A stretch of 64,000 bases of DNA, taken from contig NZ_JAUSTT010000018.1 in assembly GCF_030812995.1 (NCBI RefSeq), positions 1-64,000 of the forward strand. Reading direction: 5' to 3'. The first letter of the stretch is position 1. Every line of letters starts with the position of its first letter. Below are positions 47,961 to 58,409 of this stretch, piece after piece. Made by a program: the position numbers and the translations under genes. Source of the stretch: Bacillus chungangensis. GTDB lineage: Bacteria; Bacillota; Bacilli; Bacillales; Bacillaceae_C. The notes below the pieces were generated by a model. The model was not told where the DNA came from. It saw nothing but the letters and a program-made list of their open reading frames with translations, and did no database searches.

Positions 47961-47992
47961 CTTCACTTAGGGGTATGCTTCCCTAAGTGAAG
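47961..47992 (-). terminator. Hairpin between secA and prfB
   Basis: CTTCACTTAGGG pairs perfectly with CCCTAAGTGAAG. There is no T-run on the minus strand, so read-through into prfB is likely. Confidence 0.6.
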
Positions 47993-48011
47993 TTTTACAT
48001 CATATACGATC

Positions 48012-50525
48012 TTATGCGTTTTTGCCACAGCAATGCTTGTACTTTTTGCCGCTTCCACATGGACAAGGTTCATTGCGTCCAATGGTCGGACCTTTTTTAA
48101 CAGGCTTTCTCTTTACCTTTTCGCCATCTTCTTTCGGATTGACTGCTTCACCTTTCGCTACTTGCTGGCGTTCAAGGTTATTGCGAATTTCTGCTTTCAT
48201 TATATATTTAGAAGCATCTTCTTCAATTGCCTCAATCATTCGTTCAAACATCATAAAGCCTTCATTTTGATACTCGCGCAGCGGATCAATTTGACCGTAA
48301 GCACGCAGATGAATCCCTTGGCGAAGCTGATCCATCGCATCAATATGGTCAATCCATTTTGAATCGACAGCTCGGAGCAGAACAACCTTTTCAAATTCTC
48401 GCATTTGATCTTCTGCCATTTGCTCTTCTTTTTCATTATAGCGCATTTTCACTTTTTCCATCATCAGCTCTGCCATTTCTTCCGGTTCTTTGCCGCGAAG
48501 ATCGGTTATGGCAACGTCCCCTTCAGGAAGCAGATTCGCATGGACATAATCGATGATTCCTTGAAGGTTCCATTCTTCTTCTTCCTCTGCTTTTGGCGTA
48601 TGGACACTGACTACTCGATCGACTGTTGATTGAATCATCTTCTCTACAATCTCTCGCAAATGTTCGGATTCTAATACTTCGTTGCGCTGATTATAAATAA
48701 TCTCCCGCTGCTGGCGCAGCACGTCATCATATTGCAGCAGCTGCTTCCTTGCATCAAAGTTGTTCCCTTCCACACGTTTTTGCGCAGATTCAACCGCTTT
48801 GGTTACCATTTTGCTTTGAATTGGCTGAGAATCATCCATTCCTAAACGCATCATCATACTTTTCATATTATCAGAGCCAAATCGACGCATTAGTTCATCT
48901 TCCATCGAGAGATAGAACTGAGTTACGCCTGGATCGCCTTGACGTCCAGAACGACCGCGAAGCTGATTGTCAATCCGTCGAGATTCATGACGCTCTGTAC
49001 CTACAACTGCAAGGCCGCCAAGCTCTTTTACACCTTCACCAAGCTTAATATCCGTACCACGTCCTGCCATATTCGTAGCAATCGTAACCGCTCCCTGATG
49101 GCCAGCTTCAGCAATAATTTCTGCTTCTCTACCATGATTTTTGGCATTTAATACATTATGCCGAACCCCTTTTTTAACTAAAAGCTTTGAGATTAATTCT
49201 GAGGTTTCAATGGCAACCGTCCCAACTAAGACGGGCTGCCCGGCTTTATGCCGTTCTGCAATGTCCTCTACAACTGCTCGGAATTTTCCTTCCATGCTTG
49301 CATAAATCAAATCAGGACGGTCATCCCGTACAATTGGCTTATTTGTCGGTATTGGAATAACCCTCATATTATAAATGTTCCGAAATTCTTCTTCTTCGGT
49401 TTTCGCTGTTCCCGTCATTCCTGCAAGCTTTTTATACATTCTGAAGTAGTTTTGGAAGGTAATCGTCGCCATCGTCATGCTTTCATTTTGAATCTCGACT
49501 CCTTCTTTCGCCTCAATCGCTTGGTGTAGACCATCACTAAAACGGCGTCCTTTCATTAAACGTCCTGTAAATTGGTCAACAATGACAATCTCGCCTTCTT
49601 GCACGACATAATCAACATCAAGATGCATACTGACATGTGCTTTCAACGCTTGATTGATATGATGATTTAATGTGACATGCGTAATATCAAAGAGGTTGTC
49701 AATTCCAAAAGCCCGTTCTGCTTTATTCATTCCTTCTTCTGTTAATAGTACGCCTTTTGTTTTCTCATCATAAGTATAGTCTTCCTCTTTTTTCAACGTC
49801 CGAACAAACGCATTCGCTTGTATATATAGCTGTGTAGACTTTTGTGCTTGTCCAGAAATAATGAGCGGCGTCCGCGCTTCATCAATAAGAATAGAGTCAA
49901 CTTCATCAATGACCGCATAATGAAGAGGGCGCTGTACCATTTGTTCTTTATACACGACCATATTGTCCCGAAGATAGTCAAAGCCAAATTCATTGTTTGT
50001 TCCATACGTAATGTCTGCTTCATACGCTTCTTTCTTTTCTTCCTTGGAAAGACTATTCAAATTAAGACCAACTGTTAGACCGAGAAATTCATATAATTGC
50101 CCCATCTCTTCAGCATCACGGCTTGCTAAATATTCGTTCACTGTAATGACGTGAACACCTTTGCCAGAGAGGGCATTCAAATAAACGGGCATTGTTGCTG
50201 TCAGTGTTTTCCCTTCCCCCGTTTTCATCTCTGCTATATTTCCATCATGGAGCGCTGCGCCCCCCATTAGCTGCACCTTAAATGGATACATATTTAAAAC
50301 ACGCTTTGCGCCTTCTCGAACGACAGCAAAAGCTTCTACAAGCATATCATCAAGTGATTCACCATTTTTGTAGCGTTCTTTGAACTCAGTTGTTTTTTGA
50401 CGGAGCTCCTCATCTGTCAACTGTTCCATCGTGCCGCTTAGTGCATCAATTTTATCTGCTATTTTCTCCAGGCTTTTTAATTCCCGCCTGTTCGCATCAA
50501 ACACTTTCGATAAAAAACCAGCCAT
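48012..50525 (-). CDS. secA: Preprotein translocase ATPase SecA
   Basis: An 837-aa motor of the Sec pathway. Walker A is MKTGEGKT, Walker B/DEAD-like [13 protein letters not shown], helicase motif [13 protein letters not shown]. The C-terminal zinc-binding tail is [16 protein letters not shown], which binds SecB-like partners or lipids. Length is normal for Bacillus SecA1. It lies upstream of prfB as in B. subtilis. Confidence 0.97.
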   Translation of the reverse strand: MAGFLSKVFDANRRELKSLEKIADKIDALSGTMEQLTDEELRQKTTEFKERYKNGESLDDMLVEAFAVVREGAKRVLNMYPFKVQLMGGAALHDGNIAEMKTGEGKTLTATMPVYLNALSGKGVHVITVNEYLASRDAEEMGQLYEFLGLTVGLNLNSLSKEEKKEAYEADITYGTNNEFGFDYLRDNMVVYKEQMVQRPLHYAVIDEVDSILIDEARTPLIISGQAQKSTQLYIQANAFVRTLKKEEDYTYDEKTKGVLLTEEGMNKAERAFGIDNLFDITHVTLNHHINQALKAHVSMHLDVDYVVQEGEIVIVDQFTGRLMKGRRFSDGLHQAIEAKEGVEIQNESMTMATITFQNYFRMYKKLAGMTGTAKTEEEEFRNIYNMRVIPIPTNKPIVRDDRPDLIYASMEGKFRAVVEDIAERHKAGQPVLVGTVAIETSELISKLLVKKGVRHNVLNAKNHGREAEIIAEAGHQGAVTIATNMAGRGTDIKLGEGVKELGGLAVVGTERHESRRIDNQLRGRSGRQGDPGVTQFYLSMEDELMRRFGSDNMKSMMMRLGMDDSQPIQSKMVTKAVESAQKRVEGNNFDARKQLLQYDDVLRQQREIIYNQRNEVLESEHLREIVEKMIQSTVDRVVSVHTPKAEEEEEWNLQGIIDYVHANLLPEGDVAITDLRGKEPEEMAELMMEKVKMRYNEKEEQMAEDQMREFEKVVLLRAVDSKWIDHIDAMDQLRQGIHLRAYGQIDPLREYQNEGFMMFERMIEAIEEDASKYIMKAEIRNNLERQQVAKGEAVNPKEDGEKVKRKPVKKGPTIGRNEPCPCGSGKKYKHCCGKNA

Positions 50526-51232
50526 CTATATAACGCTCCTTTATTATAAAGTGATACAAAATCACTGTTTTCACTATTCTTATCATTTATCCCAAGTTTT
50601 GTTTTTAAGGCAATGCTGCTTTTTGTGAAACACGAATGAAGATTCTGCCTAATAGAAAGACACTTATAGAAATAAATGAAGTTTAAAAGTATTTTTTTGA
50701 GATAAACCTGTTCTATTAATAGGATTCAAACTGAAGGAAAGCAGCAGAGAAGTTCGAGGAAAAAGTTATAGATAAAAATAATCAATTTTCCTGAGAAATT
50801 TCTAAGGATCGACTAGAAAACGTTTCGAATCAGTGAAACCAATAACTAGAAAAGCCGCTAGCTATTTTCCCAAACTTTTTTTCACAACTTCCATCGCTAT
50901 TTCTTCTTTTTAATATTAACACTATCACCTTTAGGTGACAACTTGCAGCATGAGGAAAGCCCTTACAGACATAAGAGTTTTCATTTATGCATGTTCAACA
51001 TCACAATCGTGAAAAGAGTAAAATATAAGTTCATTTCTATGCCTCAAATATGTAAAGATGAGATTTGTGTATAGATCGCTACCTATTTCTATGTTATAAA
51101 TAGCATCTTAAAAGCAGATTAGAAATGATGATTCAGCGTATTTCCCCCTTGTATATATCCCATTAATTACCTCTCCAAAGACAACAAAAAATGATCGCCA
51201 CATCAAACAGCTTCCACTAAACATTTCTAAAG
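50526..51232. other. Spacer between hpf and secA without genes
   Basis: About 700 bp without a credible frame, repeat or RNA gene. A short AGTGATacaaaATCACT hairpin (50551-50566) lies close to secA and could affect its leader. B. subtilis has little DNA here, so the length itself is notable. Confidence 0.4.
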
Positions 51233-51272
51233 AAAAAGACTGGCCCAACATTTCAAAACCTTTGGGCCAGTC
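51233..51272 (-). terminator. hpf terminator
   Basis: GACTGGCCCAA pairs with TTGGGCCAGTC, and TTTTTC follows on the minus strand. Confidence 0.92.
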
Positions 51273-51281
51273 CTGTCTTTA

Positions 51282-51836
51282 TTAGTTTGTTTCAATTAAA
51301 CCATATTTTCCGTCTTTGCGGCGATACACAATATTGGTGCTATTTGTGTCTGCATCTGTATAAACAAAGAAGCTATGGCCAAGAAGATTCATTTGAAGCA
51401 CAGCCTCTTCGCTATCCATTGGCTTTAAATCAAAACGCTTCGTTCTTACAACCTCTAAATCGTTTTCCTCTTCATCTTGCGCTGCGCCGTTCCCAGCCAC
51501 ATTTGCAAAAAATTCTTTCGTATTTCCGCGTTCGCGAAATTTACGATTTACTTTTGTTTTATGTTTGCGGATTTGCCGCTCTAATTTATCTACAATTAAG
51601 TCAACTGCTGCATACATATCAAGATTTGTTTCCTCTGCCCTCAATACTAGGCTAGGAAGTGGGATCGTAATCTCCACTTTGGCTGTTTTATCTTGATAGA
51701 CTTTTAGATTTACATGGACATTGGCGTTAGGAGTTTCATTAAAGTAACGATCAAGCTTGCTTACTTTTTTCTCTACATAATCACGAATTGCAGGCGTTAC
51801 CTCAATATTTTCGCCACGAATGTTGTAATTCATCAT
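51282..51836 (-). CDS. hpf: Long-form ribosome hibernation promoting factor
   Basis: About 184 aa. The N-terminal S30AE domain (1-105) binds the 30S decoding site. A linker rich in Asn, Glu and Asp follows. The C-terminal dimerisation domain (about 125-180; LKPMDSEEAVLQMNLLGHSF) joins two ribosomes into 100S dimers. I choose ATG 51836 (GGGAGG 7 nt upstream) rather than the open frame to 51902. Also known as yvyD in B. subtilis, next to the fliS-fliT genes. Confidence 0.95.
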   Translation of the reverse strand: MMNYNIRGENIEVTPAIRDYVEKKVSKLDRYFNETPNANVHVNLKVYQDKTAKVEITIPLPSLVLRAEETNLDMYAAVDLIVDKLERQIRKHKTKVNRKFRERGNTKEFFANVAGNGAAQDEEENDLEVVRTKRFDLKPMDSEEAVLQMNLLGHSFFVYTDADTNSTNIVYRRKDGKYGLIETN

Positions 51837-52301
51837 GTGGATTCCTCCCTTTGTAAATGCTTCACTTATATACTTCTCCACATTACATCTAAATCCCTGC
51901 ATAGACCGATTGAGGAATATGTCATACTGTTGACAAATAAGCTTGTATGTGTAGCAATTTGTTAAAGCAAACTGGTCAATAACAGGGAGCAGATGGTAGT
52001 GGGACTACTTCTATTTTAAACTTTTATTCCATCATATGCAAAAGGAGACATTCAAAATGACCAAATACTTTCTTTCACAACTCCTAACATTCCACAAATA
52101 TACCCGTTCACATACACAAAATGTCAGCTAGAAATAGATCGTGACAAAACTTTTCGAATTTAACCTTCATGATTAATGAAGGAATGAGGAATTCAATTTT
52201 GATTGAATGACAGGCTGTCTTATTGCGACAGCCAATTAAAAGTATTCATGACGCTGTAAGCAGTTGGTCAATGTGCAACTTGCTAAGGTCACATAGCAAT
52301 A

Positions 52302-52583
52302 TAAAGTGAAACTTCCATGAGTCGGGGTTTTTTCTCATCCCCTACTGGACAAGAAGTAGAACAAAGGCTTAAGATCGCAACGTCCTCGAAAAGGAAACCG
52401 CTTTTCTTCGTGCGATGTATCGCTGCCGAAGCTTTCCTTGTCCTGTTGCAACGCCTTTGTGACCTACGTCCTGTAGGCCCGAACCAATCGGACATTTGAC
52501 TTTCAGTTATCTCCCACCTAGACTTCTTCGATTCCTCTTACTATCCAAGGTGGGGGGCTTACTGCCAGTTAAATGTGGGATAA
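52302..52583. repeat. Two-hairpin dispersed repeat, copy 3 (long form)
   Basis: About 282 bp, same ends and the same extra middle as copy 2 (CGCAACGTCCT, TTCTTCGTGCGATG), with parts rearranged. It lies between hpf and fliT. Confidence 0.8.
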
Positions 52584-52601
52584 ATGTTTAATGACAACTT
52601 A

Positions 52602-52949
52602 CTAATTACGTTTATCATAGAAGACGCTGGCAGTTTGTAAGTTTTCATAAGGATTAGCATATTTTTTCACAGACACTTTTTCTTTCTCTAATCCATTCAT
52701 ATCGCGTTGAATAGATTGGTAAATCTGCTGCAGCAAAGAATCTATCAACTTATTTTTTTCAACCATTTCTCTTCCTAGTTTTTTCTCTTCCTCTGTATAA
52801 GGCGGCTGGATGCTCGGAAGCAATTGCTCTCGTTTTGCAAGCAATCGGTCGATTTGTTCAATTTGCTCATCGCGCTTTTCTTTCGTTGCCGCTTGCGTTA
52901 AGGCAAGGAGCTGTTCGGTAGTTTCATAGCATTCCTTTACAGCAGTCAT
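52602..52949 (-). CDS. fliT: Flagellar chaperone FliT-like
   Basis: A 115-aa helical, charged protein downstream of fliS with a 4-nt ATGA overlap. Position, size and helical make-up match FliT, the FliD chaperone of Bacillus. The sequence itself is poorly conserved; the call rests mainly on context. Confidence 0.8.
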   Translation of the reverse strand: MTAVKECYETTEQLLALTQAATKEKRDEQIEQIDRLLAKREQLLPSIQPPYTEEEKKLGREMVEKNKLIDSLLQQIYQSIQRDMNGLEKEKVSVKKYANPYENLQTASVFYDKRN

Positions 52950-53350
52950 GCTTGTCCACCTTCCGTACCAAATTGTTGAATTCTATTTTCTTGAATCACT
53001 TGCTTCCATGTGTCGCGAAATTCTCTTATTAATTCTGCGGCTTCATCAAGCATAGCTGGGTCATTTTTCACGTTTGCATCCATTAATCGGCGATGAACAA
53101 AGTCATAAATAGCCAACATATGAGTTGAGATGTCTGCATCTGGCTTTAATGTTACCATCAATTCTTTTACAATTGCTTGGGCTTTTTGAATATTTTCGTT
53201 CTTCTCTGTAATTTTCTGTTGTTCCATCGCTGCTTTGGCGAGTGTAATAAATTTCAAACATCCATTATACAGCATCAAAGTTAGTTCACCAGGAGAAGCA
53301 GTGTTGATCGAATTGTTTTGATATGTTTGATATGGATTTTTAGCTGCCAT
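52946..53350 (-). CDS. fliS: Flagellin export chaperone FliS
   Basis: A 134-aa four-helix chaperone with the conserved NPYQTYQNNSINTASPGELT start and LMLYNGCLKFI. FliS binds the flagellin C-terminus and, in B. subtilis, also FliW-linked control. The fliT gene overlaps its stop. A dispersed repeat lies directly upstream, between it and fliD. Confidence 0.94.
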   Translation of the reverse strand: MAAKNPYQTYQNNSINTASPGELTLMLYNGCLKFITLAKAAMEQQKITEKNENIQKAQAIVKELMVTLKPDADISTHMLAIYDFVHRRLMDANVKNDPAMLDEAAELIREFRDTWKQVIQENRIQQFGTEGGQA

Positions 53351-53381
53351 GAATCAGGACACTCCCTTTATCTTGCTAAAA

Positions 53382-53539
53382 ATAAAGTGAAACTTCCATC
53401 AGTGGGGGTTTTCTCTCATCCCCCACTGATGGTTAGTTGAACCAATCGGACATTTACTGGCAGTTATCCCCCACCTAGACTTCTCGATTACTCTAACTCT
53501 TGAGGTGGGGGTCTTACTGCCAGTTAGATGTGGGATAAA
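53382..53539. repeat. Two-hairpin dispersed repeat, copy 4 (short form)
   Basis: About 158 bp, close in sequence to copy 1. It lies between fliD and fliS, which are normally adjacent, and may weaken their co-transcription. Confidence 0.8.
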
Positions 53540-53729
53540 GTGAAACTTTTTTATAGTTAATTGTATACCAGTCTAAAGTCTCACTTATTTTCATTATATC
53601 ACTTAAAAAATACCTAGTAATGTAATAACACTTTTATTTTAAAAACTTAACTTTTTTGAAGTTATATCCAAAGAGACCAGCACTACATGAAATTTTGTGA
53701 AATGAATATTTGTATTTTACATCGGATTT

Positions 53730-55757
53730 CTATTGACCCATTCCGAATTGTTGCATTAAATAAGCTGACTGCGAGTTTGCACGCTGTATTGCTTGTTCCA
53801 TTCTCGTATATTGACGCCAGTAGCGTTCTTCCACCATTTTTAAGCGTTCCGTATAACGATCAATTCGTTTATCGACATCATCTATTTCTTTTCCGATTGC
53901 AAAGTCATTATTACCTGATTTATCCTGCCCAGCTTTTAGCCTTAGTTTCTCCATTATATCGGTGGCATCATCGTAAAGACGTCGGATGACTCCTTTTTCA
54001 TTTTCGCCGCCATCATCGCCGCCGCGAAATAGATTTTCAACTGATTCAGGATCGGCTTCCAATGCTGCTTTTAATTTTTCTTCATTGATTTCGAGCTTAC
54101 CACCAGAAAGATAGTCTTTTGTCGTTGTTATGCCAATACTAGCAAGTTGCTTGAACATCCCATCATTTTCAACACTCCCATACAAGGAGATCCGCATTTG
54201 TGATAGCGCAGAAGAGAGTATGACATCGCCTTTTAGCAATCCACTTTTAGCTTTTTCCTCCCACGCTTCCTGTTGTTTATCAGAAAGCTCCCCCTTCTGT
54301 TCATCTGTCAAAGGAAGGAAATCTCGATAACGTTTTTCAGAAGTTTTGTTCTGGATCATATCAATGAGCTTATTGTATTCATTAACGAAATTAACAATAT
54401 TGTCGAATGTTTTTTGATTATCGTTGCCAATCGTTATCGTTTGTTCTTCATCAAATGTTTGCTTTAATGTAATCGTAACGCCATTCATCGTAAACGTGTT
54501 TGAACTCCGTTCTGTAGCCAAACCGTTAATGGTAAGCACTGCATTTTGCCCTTCCGTATAGTGCTTATTTTCAAATTGCAACAGCTTATGAAGAAAGTCG
54601 CCATTGGTAATGATATCAGGCTCGTCATTGACTTCATTAAACTTCCCTGTCTCCGACCTCGTAAGTGAGATGCGGTCCGTATGAGCATCATAGAACATGT
54701 TGACACCAAGTTTTGATTCGTTTACCTTTTTCATTACATGATTTAGCGTTTCATTCCCTTGGATAATAAAGTTTTCACTCATTTCCCCATTTGATGTATG
54801 AGTTGTCAGGTTAAATGTAGCATAATGCTGTTTGTAAGAAACAGAAATTTCTGTTCCTTCTTCTTGATTTTCTGTGAAAGTAATAACACCTGTTTCTTTA
54901 TCGACAGTTCCAATAACCTCGCCATCACTGCTTATCAGCTCTGTCAACCCTTCGCTATTTGTCTTTGCTTCATATTTCTTATTATTAATCTGAACAGTCA
55001 ATTCTGCAATCGACCCTCTACCTAAATTCCACGTTTTAATGCCATTCTCTGAAGCCGTACGCGTATCTGTTTTTTCATCAAGGATATAATCGACTTTAAC
55101 CGTACTGCCTTTCTTGACTTCCGAACCGAATTGCATTGTGCCATCTTCTTTTACTAACACTTCATTGTCTTTTAAAACCGCACTTTCATCGGTGACAACT
55201 TGAAACGTTTTTCCGTTTACTTTCACAGACATTTTAGCTAAATCCTGCAACTTAGCATTTTCGATATTGAGATTAATCTCTTTTGTATCTTCCTTGGTAT
55301 CAATGTTTTTATGTTGCACAACACCTTCCGACCACTGAAAGTCGTTCCCTGCTGCGAATTTATCCATTTGGCTATACAAGCCTTTATTGACATCGATTTT
55401 TTCTCCACTTGAGATAGCATCATCATTTAGCATATAAGCTGCTTTAGCTAGCTGCTTTACATTTGATATTGTATAAGATCCTCTGCTAGCTGCGGCAGAA
55501 GCAACCGCGCTTAGTTTTGCCTCATCACTAGATGCTACTGTTCTTGTTTTATATGAGGATTCTCGTCTCATATCAAATAATAAATTCCTAAATTGGAAAA
55601 ATGATGCATTTATTTCTCGATAATCATTACGTTTCCATTCCAATATTTGTTTCTTTTGTTTCAGCTTATCTAGTGGAATCCGCTCTACGTTCATTAAATC
55701 GCGGACAATAGAATCAATATCCATACCGCTTGCTAATCCACCCACGCGCATCACCAT
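53730..55757 (-). CDS. fliD: Flagellar filament cap protein FliD
   Basis: About 675 aa. The conserved N-terminal RVGGLASGMDIDSIVRDLM and the C-terminal MEQAIQRANSQSAYLMQQF coiled coil are present, with a large variable middle exposed at the filament tip. It is longer than the B. subtilis FliD (about 500), owing to the inserted middle domains. I choose ATG 55757 with AAGGAG 8 nt upstream; GTG 55766 lies too close to that site. Confidence 0.94.
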   Translation of the reverse strand: MVMRVGGLASGMDIDSIVRDLMNVERIPLDKLKQKKQILEWKRNDYREINASFFQFRNLLFDMRRESSYKTRTVASSDEAKLSAVASAAASRGSYTISNVKQLAKAAYMLNDDAISSGEKIDVNKGLYSQMDKFAAGNDFQWSEGVVQHKNIDTKEDTKEINLNIENAKLQDLAKMSVKVNGKTFQVVTDESAVLKDNEVLVKEDGTMQFGSEVKKGSTVKVDYILDEKTDTRTASENGIKTWNLGRGSIAELTVQINNKKYEAKTNSEGLTELISSDGEVIGTVDKETGVITFTENQEEGTEISVSYKQHYATFNLTTHTSNGEMSENFIIQGNETLNHVMKKVNESKLGVNMFYDAHTDRISLTRSETGKFNEVNDEPDIITNGDFLHKLLQFENKHYTEGQNAVLTINGLATERSSNTFTMNGVTITLKQTFDEEQTITIGNDNQKTFDNIVNFVNEYNKLIDMIQNKTSEKRYRDFLPLTDEQKGELSDKQQEAWEEKAKSGLLKGDVILSSALSQMRISLYGSVENDGMFKQLASIGITTTKDYLSGGKLEINEEKLKAALEADPESVENLFRGGDDGGENEKGVIRRLYDDATDIMEKLRLKAGQDKSGNNDFAIGKEIDDVDKRIDRYTERLKMVEERYWRQYTRMEQAIQRANSQSAYLMQQFGMGQ

Positions 55758-55835
55758 GTTGAACACTCCTTAAATTTTTATTTCGTTATGTTTCCCAAAA
55801 TACAAATTGATTCTAGTAATACTTAACTCCTTTTA

Positions 55836-56195
55836 CTAGATTTTCTTGTCTACCATCAAGCCTACAAATTCTGTCATTGCGGCAAACATGTCCAATAATT
55901 TTTTTGGTGGGATTTCTCGAATAATTTCGTTCGTTTCTTGATCGATAATCGTAACATAATATTCATTTAATTGATCATGAAACTCGAATTTCAAGTGACG
56001 ATGAGAGTTTTCCATCACTTCGTTCATGACTTGAACTACATGATCGATTTCTTTTTTTGGAAAAATCCCGTCTCTCCAATCCTTTGCATCAGACTGAACT
56101 ATGTTCGATACAGCCGCTGCTTTACTTATTTCACTCTTAAGACTATCAGCGATGAGATTAGTAGAACCAATCTTGCCCCCAAATCGTTCAATCAT
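55836..56195 (-). CDS. flaG: FlaG family flagellar protein
   Basis: A 119-aa protein with the FlaG phrases LKFEFHDQLNEYYVTIID and EIIREIPPKKLLDMF. Called yvyC in B. subtilis; it affects filament length in some bacteria. First gene of the flaG-fliD-fliS-fliT run. Start ATG 56195 follows GGGAAGAG. Confidence 0.9.
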   Translation of the reverse strand: MIERFGGKIGSTNLIADSLKSEISKAAAVSNIVQSDAKDWRDGIFPKKEIDHVVQVMNEVMENSHRHLKFEFHDQLNEYYVTIIDQETNEIIREIPPKKLLDMFAAMTEFVGLMVDKKI

Positions 56196-56386
56196 AACGT
56201 TCTCTTCCCTTCACCATTTTAAATTGTCTAATTATATTATCGGGTTAGACTTCTTATTGTTTAGCAAATGGAAGCGAAAATGAATTACTTACATGCACAA
56301 ATTTTCCCCTATTAAATTTAATCGTAAGACTCCACCTTCTTTAATGAAATGGTTTTACAAACAAACTTAATAAATCATCGAAAATT

Positions 56387-56651
56387 TTTATCCCACATCT
56401 AACTGGCAGTAAGCCCCTACCTAAAGAGTAAAAAAATCTAAGCGCTGGGTAGGGATAACGGAAATTTATATGTCCGTTTCGTTCGGGTCAGCAGAATGCT
56501 TGGTCAAAAGGCATTGTCACATGACAAGAAGTGCTTCGGCATCCATAAATCGTACGTGGAAAAACGATTCCTTCTTTTTCGAGGATGTTCGTTCTTAGCT
56601 TGAACTCTATACATGTTGAGAACCCCTTCACTACTAGAAAGTTTCACTTTG
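56387..56651. repeat. Two-hairpin dispersed repeat, copy 5 (inverted, diverged)
   Basis: Runs from TTTATCCCACATCTAACTGG to AAGTTTCACTTTG, the reverse of the other copies. The middle is more degraded, so it is an older insertion. Confidence 0.7.
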
Positions 56652-56744
56652 TTTGATGTAAAGAATAAGTGATGTTTCATGAGGAATCACCCATAAATGG
56701 AAATAGAACACACTTGACATTTTTTAAATTAATCATGATTCATC

Positions 56745-56773
56745 TTGACGTTGCTTTGAAAAGGTGCTAAGAT
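56745..56773 (+). promoter_or_regulatory. Sigma-A promoter of the putative small RNA
   Basis: TTGACG (56745-56750), 17-nt spacer, TAAGAT (56768-56773). Confidence 0.7.
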
Positions 56774-56779
56774 GTAGAC

Positions 56780-56920
56780 AATCAATAATTTCTCAAAGAC
56801 TTAACCTCTCTTATATAGATGATAGGAAAAGGGCTCTGAGAGAATTATCCATAAGTATGTATGACCTCCGAAGTATGTATGTTGAAATGCCCTCTAGCTT
56901 ATTGTAGAGGGTATTTTTAT
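56780..56920 (+). ncRNA. Putative small RNA of about 140 nt
   Basis: A near-consensus promoter 7 nt upstream and a clear intrinsic terminator (CCCTCTA/TAGAGGG then TATTTTTATTT, 56890-56920) bound a segment without a reading frame. Inside, CTCTC pairs with GAGAG. Two copies of AAGTATGTATG flank ACCTCCG. C-rich ACCTCC loops can pair with Shine-Dalgarno sites in known Gram-positive sRNAs. It matches no riboswitch that I recognise. A leader role for the downstream gene is less likely, since a second terminator lies between. Confidence 0.55.
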
Positions 56921-56933
56921 TTGCTTAGCACTT

Positions 56934-56959
56934 AGCACGAGAGAAAACTCGTGCTTTTT
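56934..56959 (+). terminator. Second terminator before the coat-like gene
   Basis: AGCACGAG pairs with CTCGTGCT, followed by TTTTT. Confidence 0.85.
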
Positions 56960-57060
56960 AACATATTCTCCATAAAAGGGGCATCCACCCAAGAATTTAA
57001 AGGTATAGGTACATATCCTGTAGGGAAGCAAAAAAATGAAATTAGAGGAGGAACAAAAAG

Positions 57061-57378
57061 ATGCAACCTATGCCTTATGAAACGACGTTAACTTACGGTC
57101 CTGAAATGGATGTTAGTTACTATGAGGCACCCTCATATAGCCATCTCTCTATGGATTCATCCTATCAACAAGAACCTTATTATTTTCGAAACAGAGAAGC
57201 GGATGAAAGAATTCGACCATTTGGTTTTGGTCGCCCATTTTTTGGCGGACCTTTTTTCGGAGGACCTTTTTTCGGAGCTCCTTTTTTAGGCGGGGTATTA
57301 GGCGGATTAGCAGGGAGTGTATTATTTAATCCATACCTTTATGGTCCACCATATTATCCTTATGGATATGTATGGTAA
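57061..57378 (+). CDS. Gly/Phe/Tyr-rich small protein, spore-coat-like
   Basis: A 105-aa protein. The first half is Tyr/Ser-rich and acidic. The second half has a repeated GGPFF unit (three to four copies of about five residues) and ends in a Tyr/Pro-rich tail (GPPYYPYGYVW). GAGGAGGAAC lies 7 nt before ATG. Such composition is common in Bacillus spore coat and coat-associated proteins, so a structural sporulation role is plausible but unproven. Confidence 0.65.
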   Translation: MQPMPYETTLTYGPEMDVSYYEAPSYSHLSMDSSYQQEPYYFRNREADERIRPFGFGRPFFGGPFFGGPFFGAPFLGGVLGGLAGSVLFNPYLYGPPYYPYGYVW

Positions 57379-58179
57379 ATAGAGAAAATGAAGATCGTCA
57401 GCTTTAGAGACGTAAAATAAATTTTTTTTCATCACGGACATTAGTAAAATAGAAGTGGTAAGGGAGAATAGACATCGCTTACCGCTTCCAATCTTCCATT
57501 TTATCAAACCTCTCTCCTGTATTATTTTCCCTTTCATATAGGGAACTTTGCAGATAATGGGCTTTGCGCTCAAAGCTTTACCAGATGTGTGTACATTTTT
57601 TCAGAAGATGAGTTTTTGAGCTTATTATTAGCTTAGATAATCATTCAAATCCTTTTGCAGAAACATACTGAACCGACTTAAACGCTTGATTTACTGTTTT
57701 CAAGATGTACGCAAATGTACTTCCCGTTTAGGATCGTTCACTTCACCAGCTTAAACTCGCTGCTTTACATCCACATCTCCTTTATCTTTTCACTTGTTTC
57801 TTGGCTGAATTTGCCCAATGTCTTATTTACCTTTTTGGTGTCATAAGAAGATTGTTCTGCTTCCGAATTTCCTCGGTAACAACTCGCCCATCCCTTTCCT
57901 TTCTCCCCTTGCTTGTGATGCTTCAATAAAAAGCGCTGAGTTCCGAAGGATTGTTTGCTCAGCACTATGATCATTGCTATAATCTGTGTTATTTCCTAAG
58001 AATCTGTTTCAAGTCGTTACCGTCTTATATCTACTCCACTGTTCTTTGAATCATATGACGGTTCAACATCAGTTGTCTGTTTATTTGTGTAATGAGTAAT
58101 TATTTGAACTGCGTTTGCAGTTGTATCTGTTACCTTCAATGATTCATTCGATCATTACTTTTCCCCTATAAACTCACGC
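57379..58179. other. Gene-free region, possible decayed coding relic
   Basis: An imperfect hairpin, GAAGTGGTAAG with CTTACCGCTTCC, lies at 57452-57489. On the minus strand, 57770-58140 reads as protein-like pieces separated by stops (VTDTTANAVQIITHYTNKQT..., SYDTKKVNKTLGKFSQETSE). I do not recognise a family. Confidence 0.35.
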
Positions 58180-58215
58180 AAAAAACCGGATATGCCTATC
58201 ATCGCATTCCGGTTA
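58180..58215 (-). terminator. Terminator of the fliB operon
   Basis: AACCGGA pairs with TCCGGTT around an inner ATGC/GCAT pairing, and TTTTTTG follows on the minus strand. Confidence 0.8.
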
Positions 58216-58409
58216 TCGAAGTGTGTTAATAGCGTTTTCACACAAGTGTTGTTATGAGCATTTTGACATCATGCCTTATCAATGAATCAGCAAAAATGAA
58301 TAACAATAACGTCTTCATTGACCGTTCGTTTTTAAGAGTTCCTTTTCGTTCAATCATATCAGCAATGTTCTACTACAGTTCTAACTAAACCTTGCTGATG
58401 ATGTACTGT

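Noticed and set aside
51837-52000. Sigma-H or sigma-B promoter before hpf
   Set aside because: Fragments resembling such boxes exist, but no pair has correct spacing and sequence.
52289-52499. Open frames in both strands of repeat copy 3
   Set aside because: They share the N-terminal peptide MSDWFGPTG with repeat copy 2 and are repeat-derived.
15807-56651. Short direct palindromic repeats considered as a CRISPR array
   Set aside because: Copies are far apart, up to 282 bp long and without regular spacers or cas genes.
56780-57060. The small RNA read as a riboswitch for the coat-like gene
   Set aside because: Two terminators separate it from the gene and no known aptamer consensus is visible.
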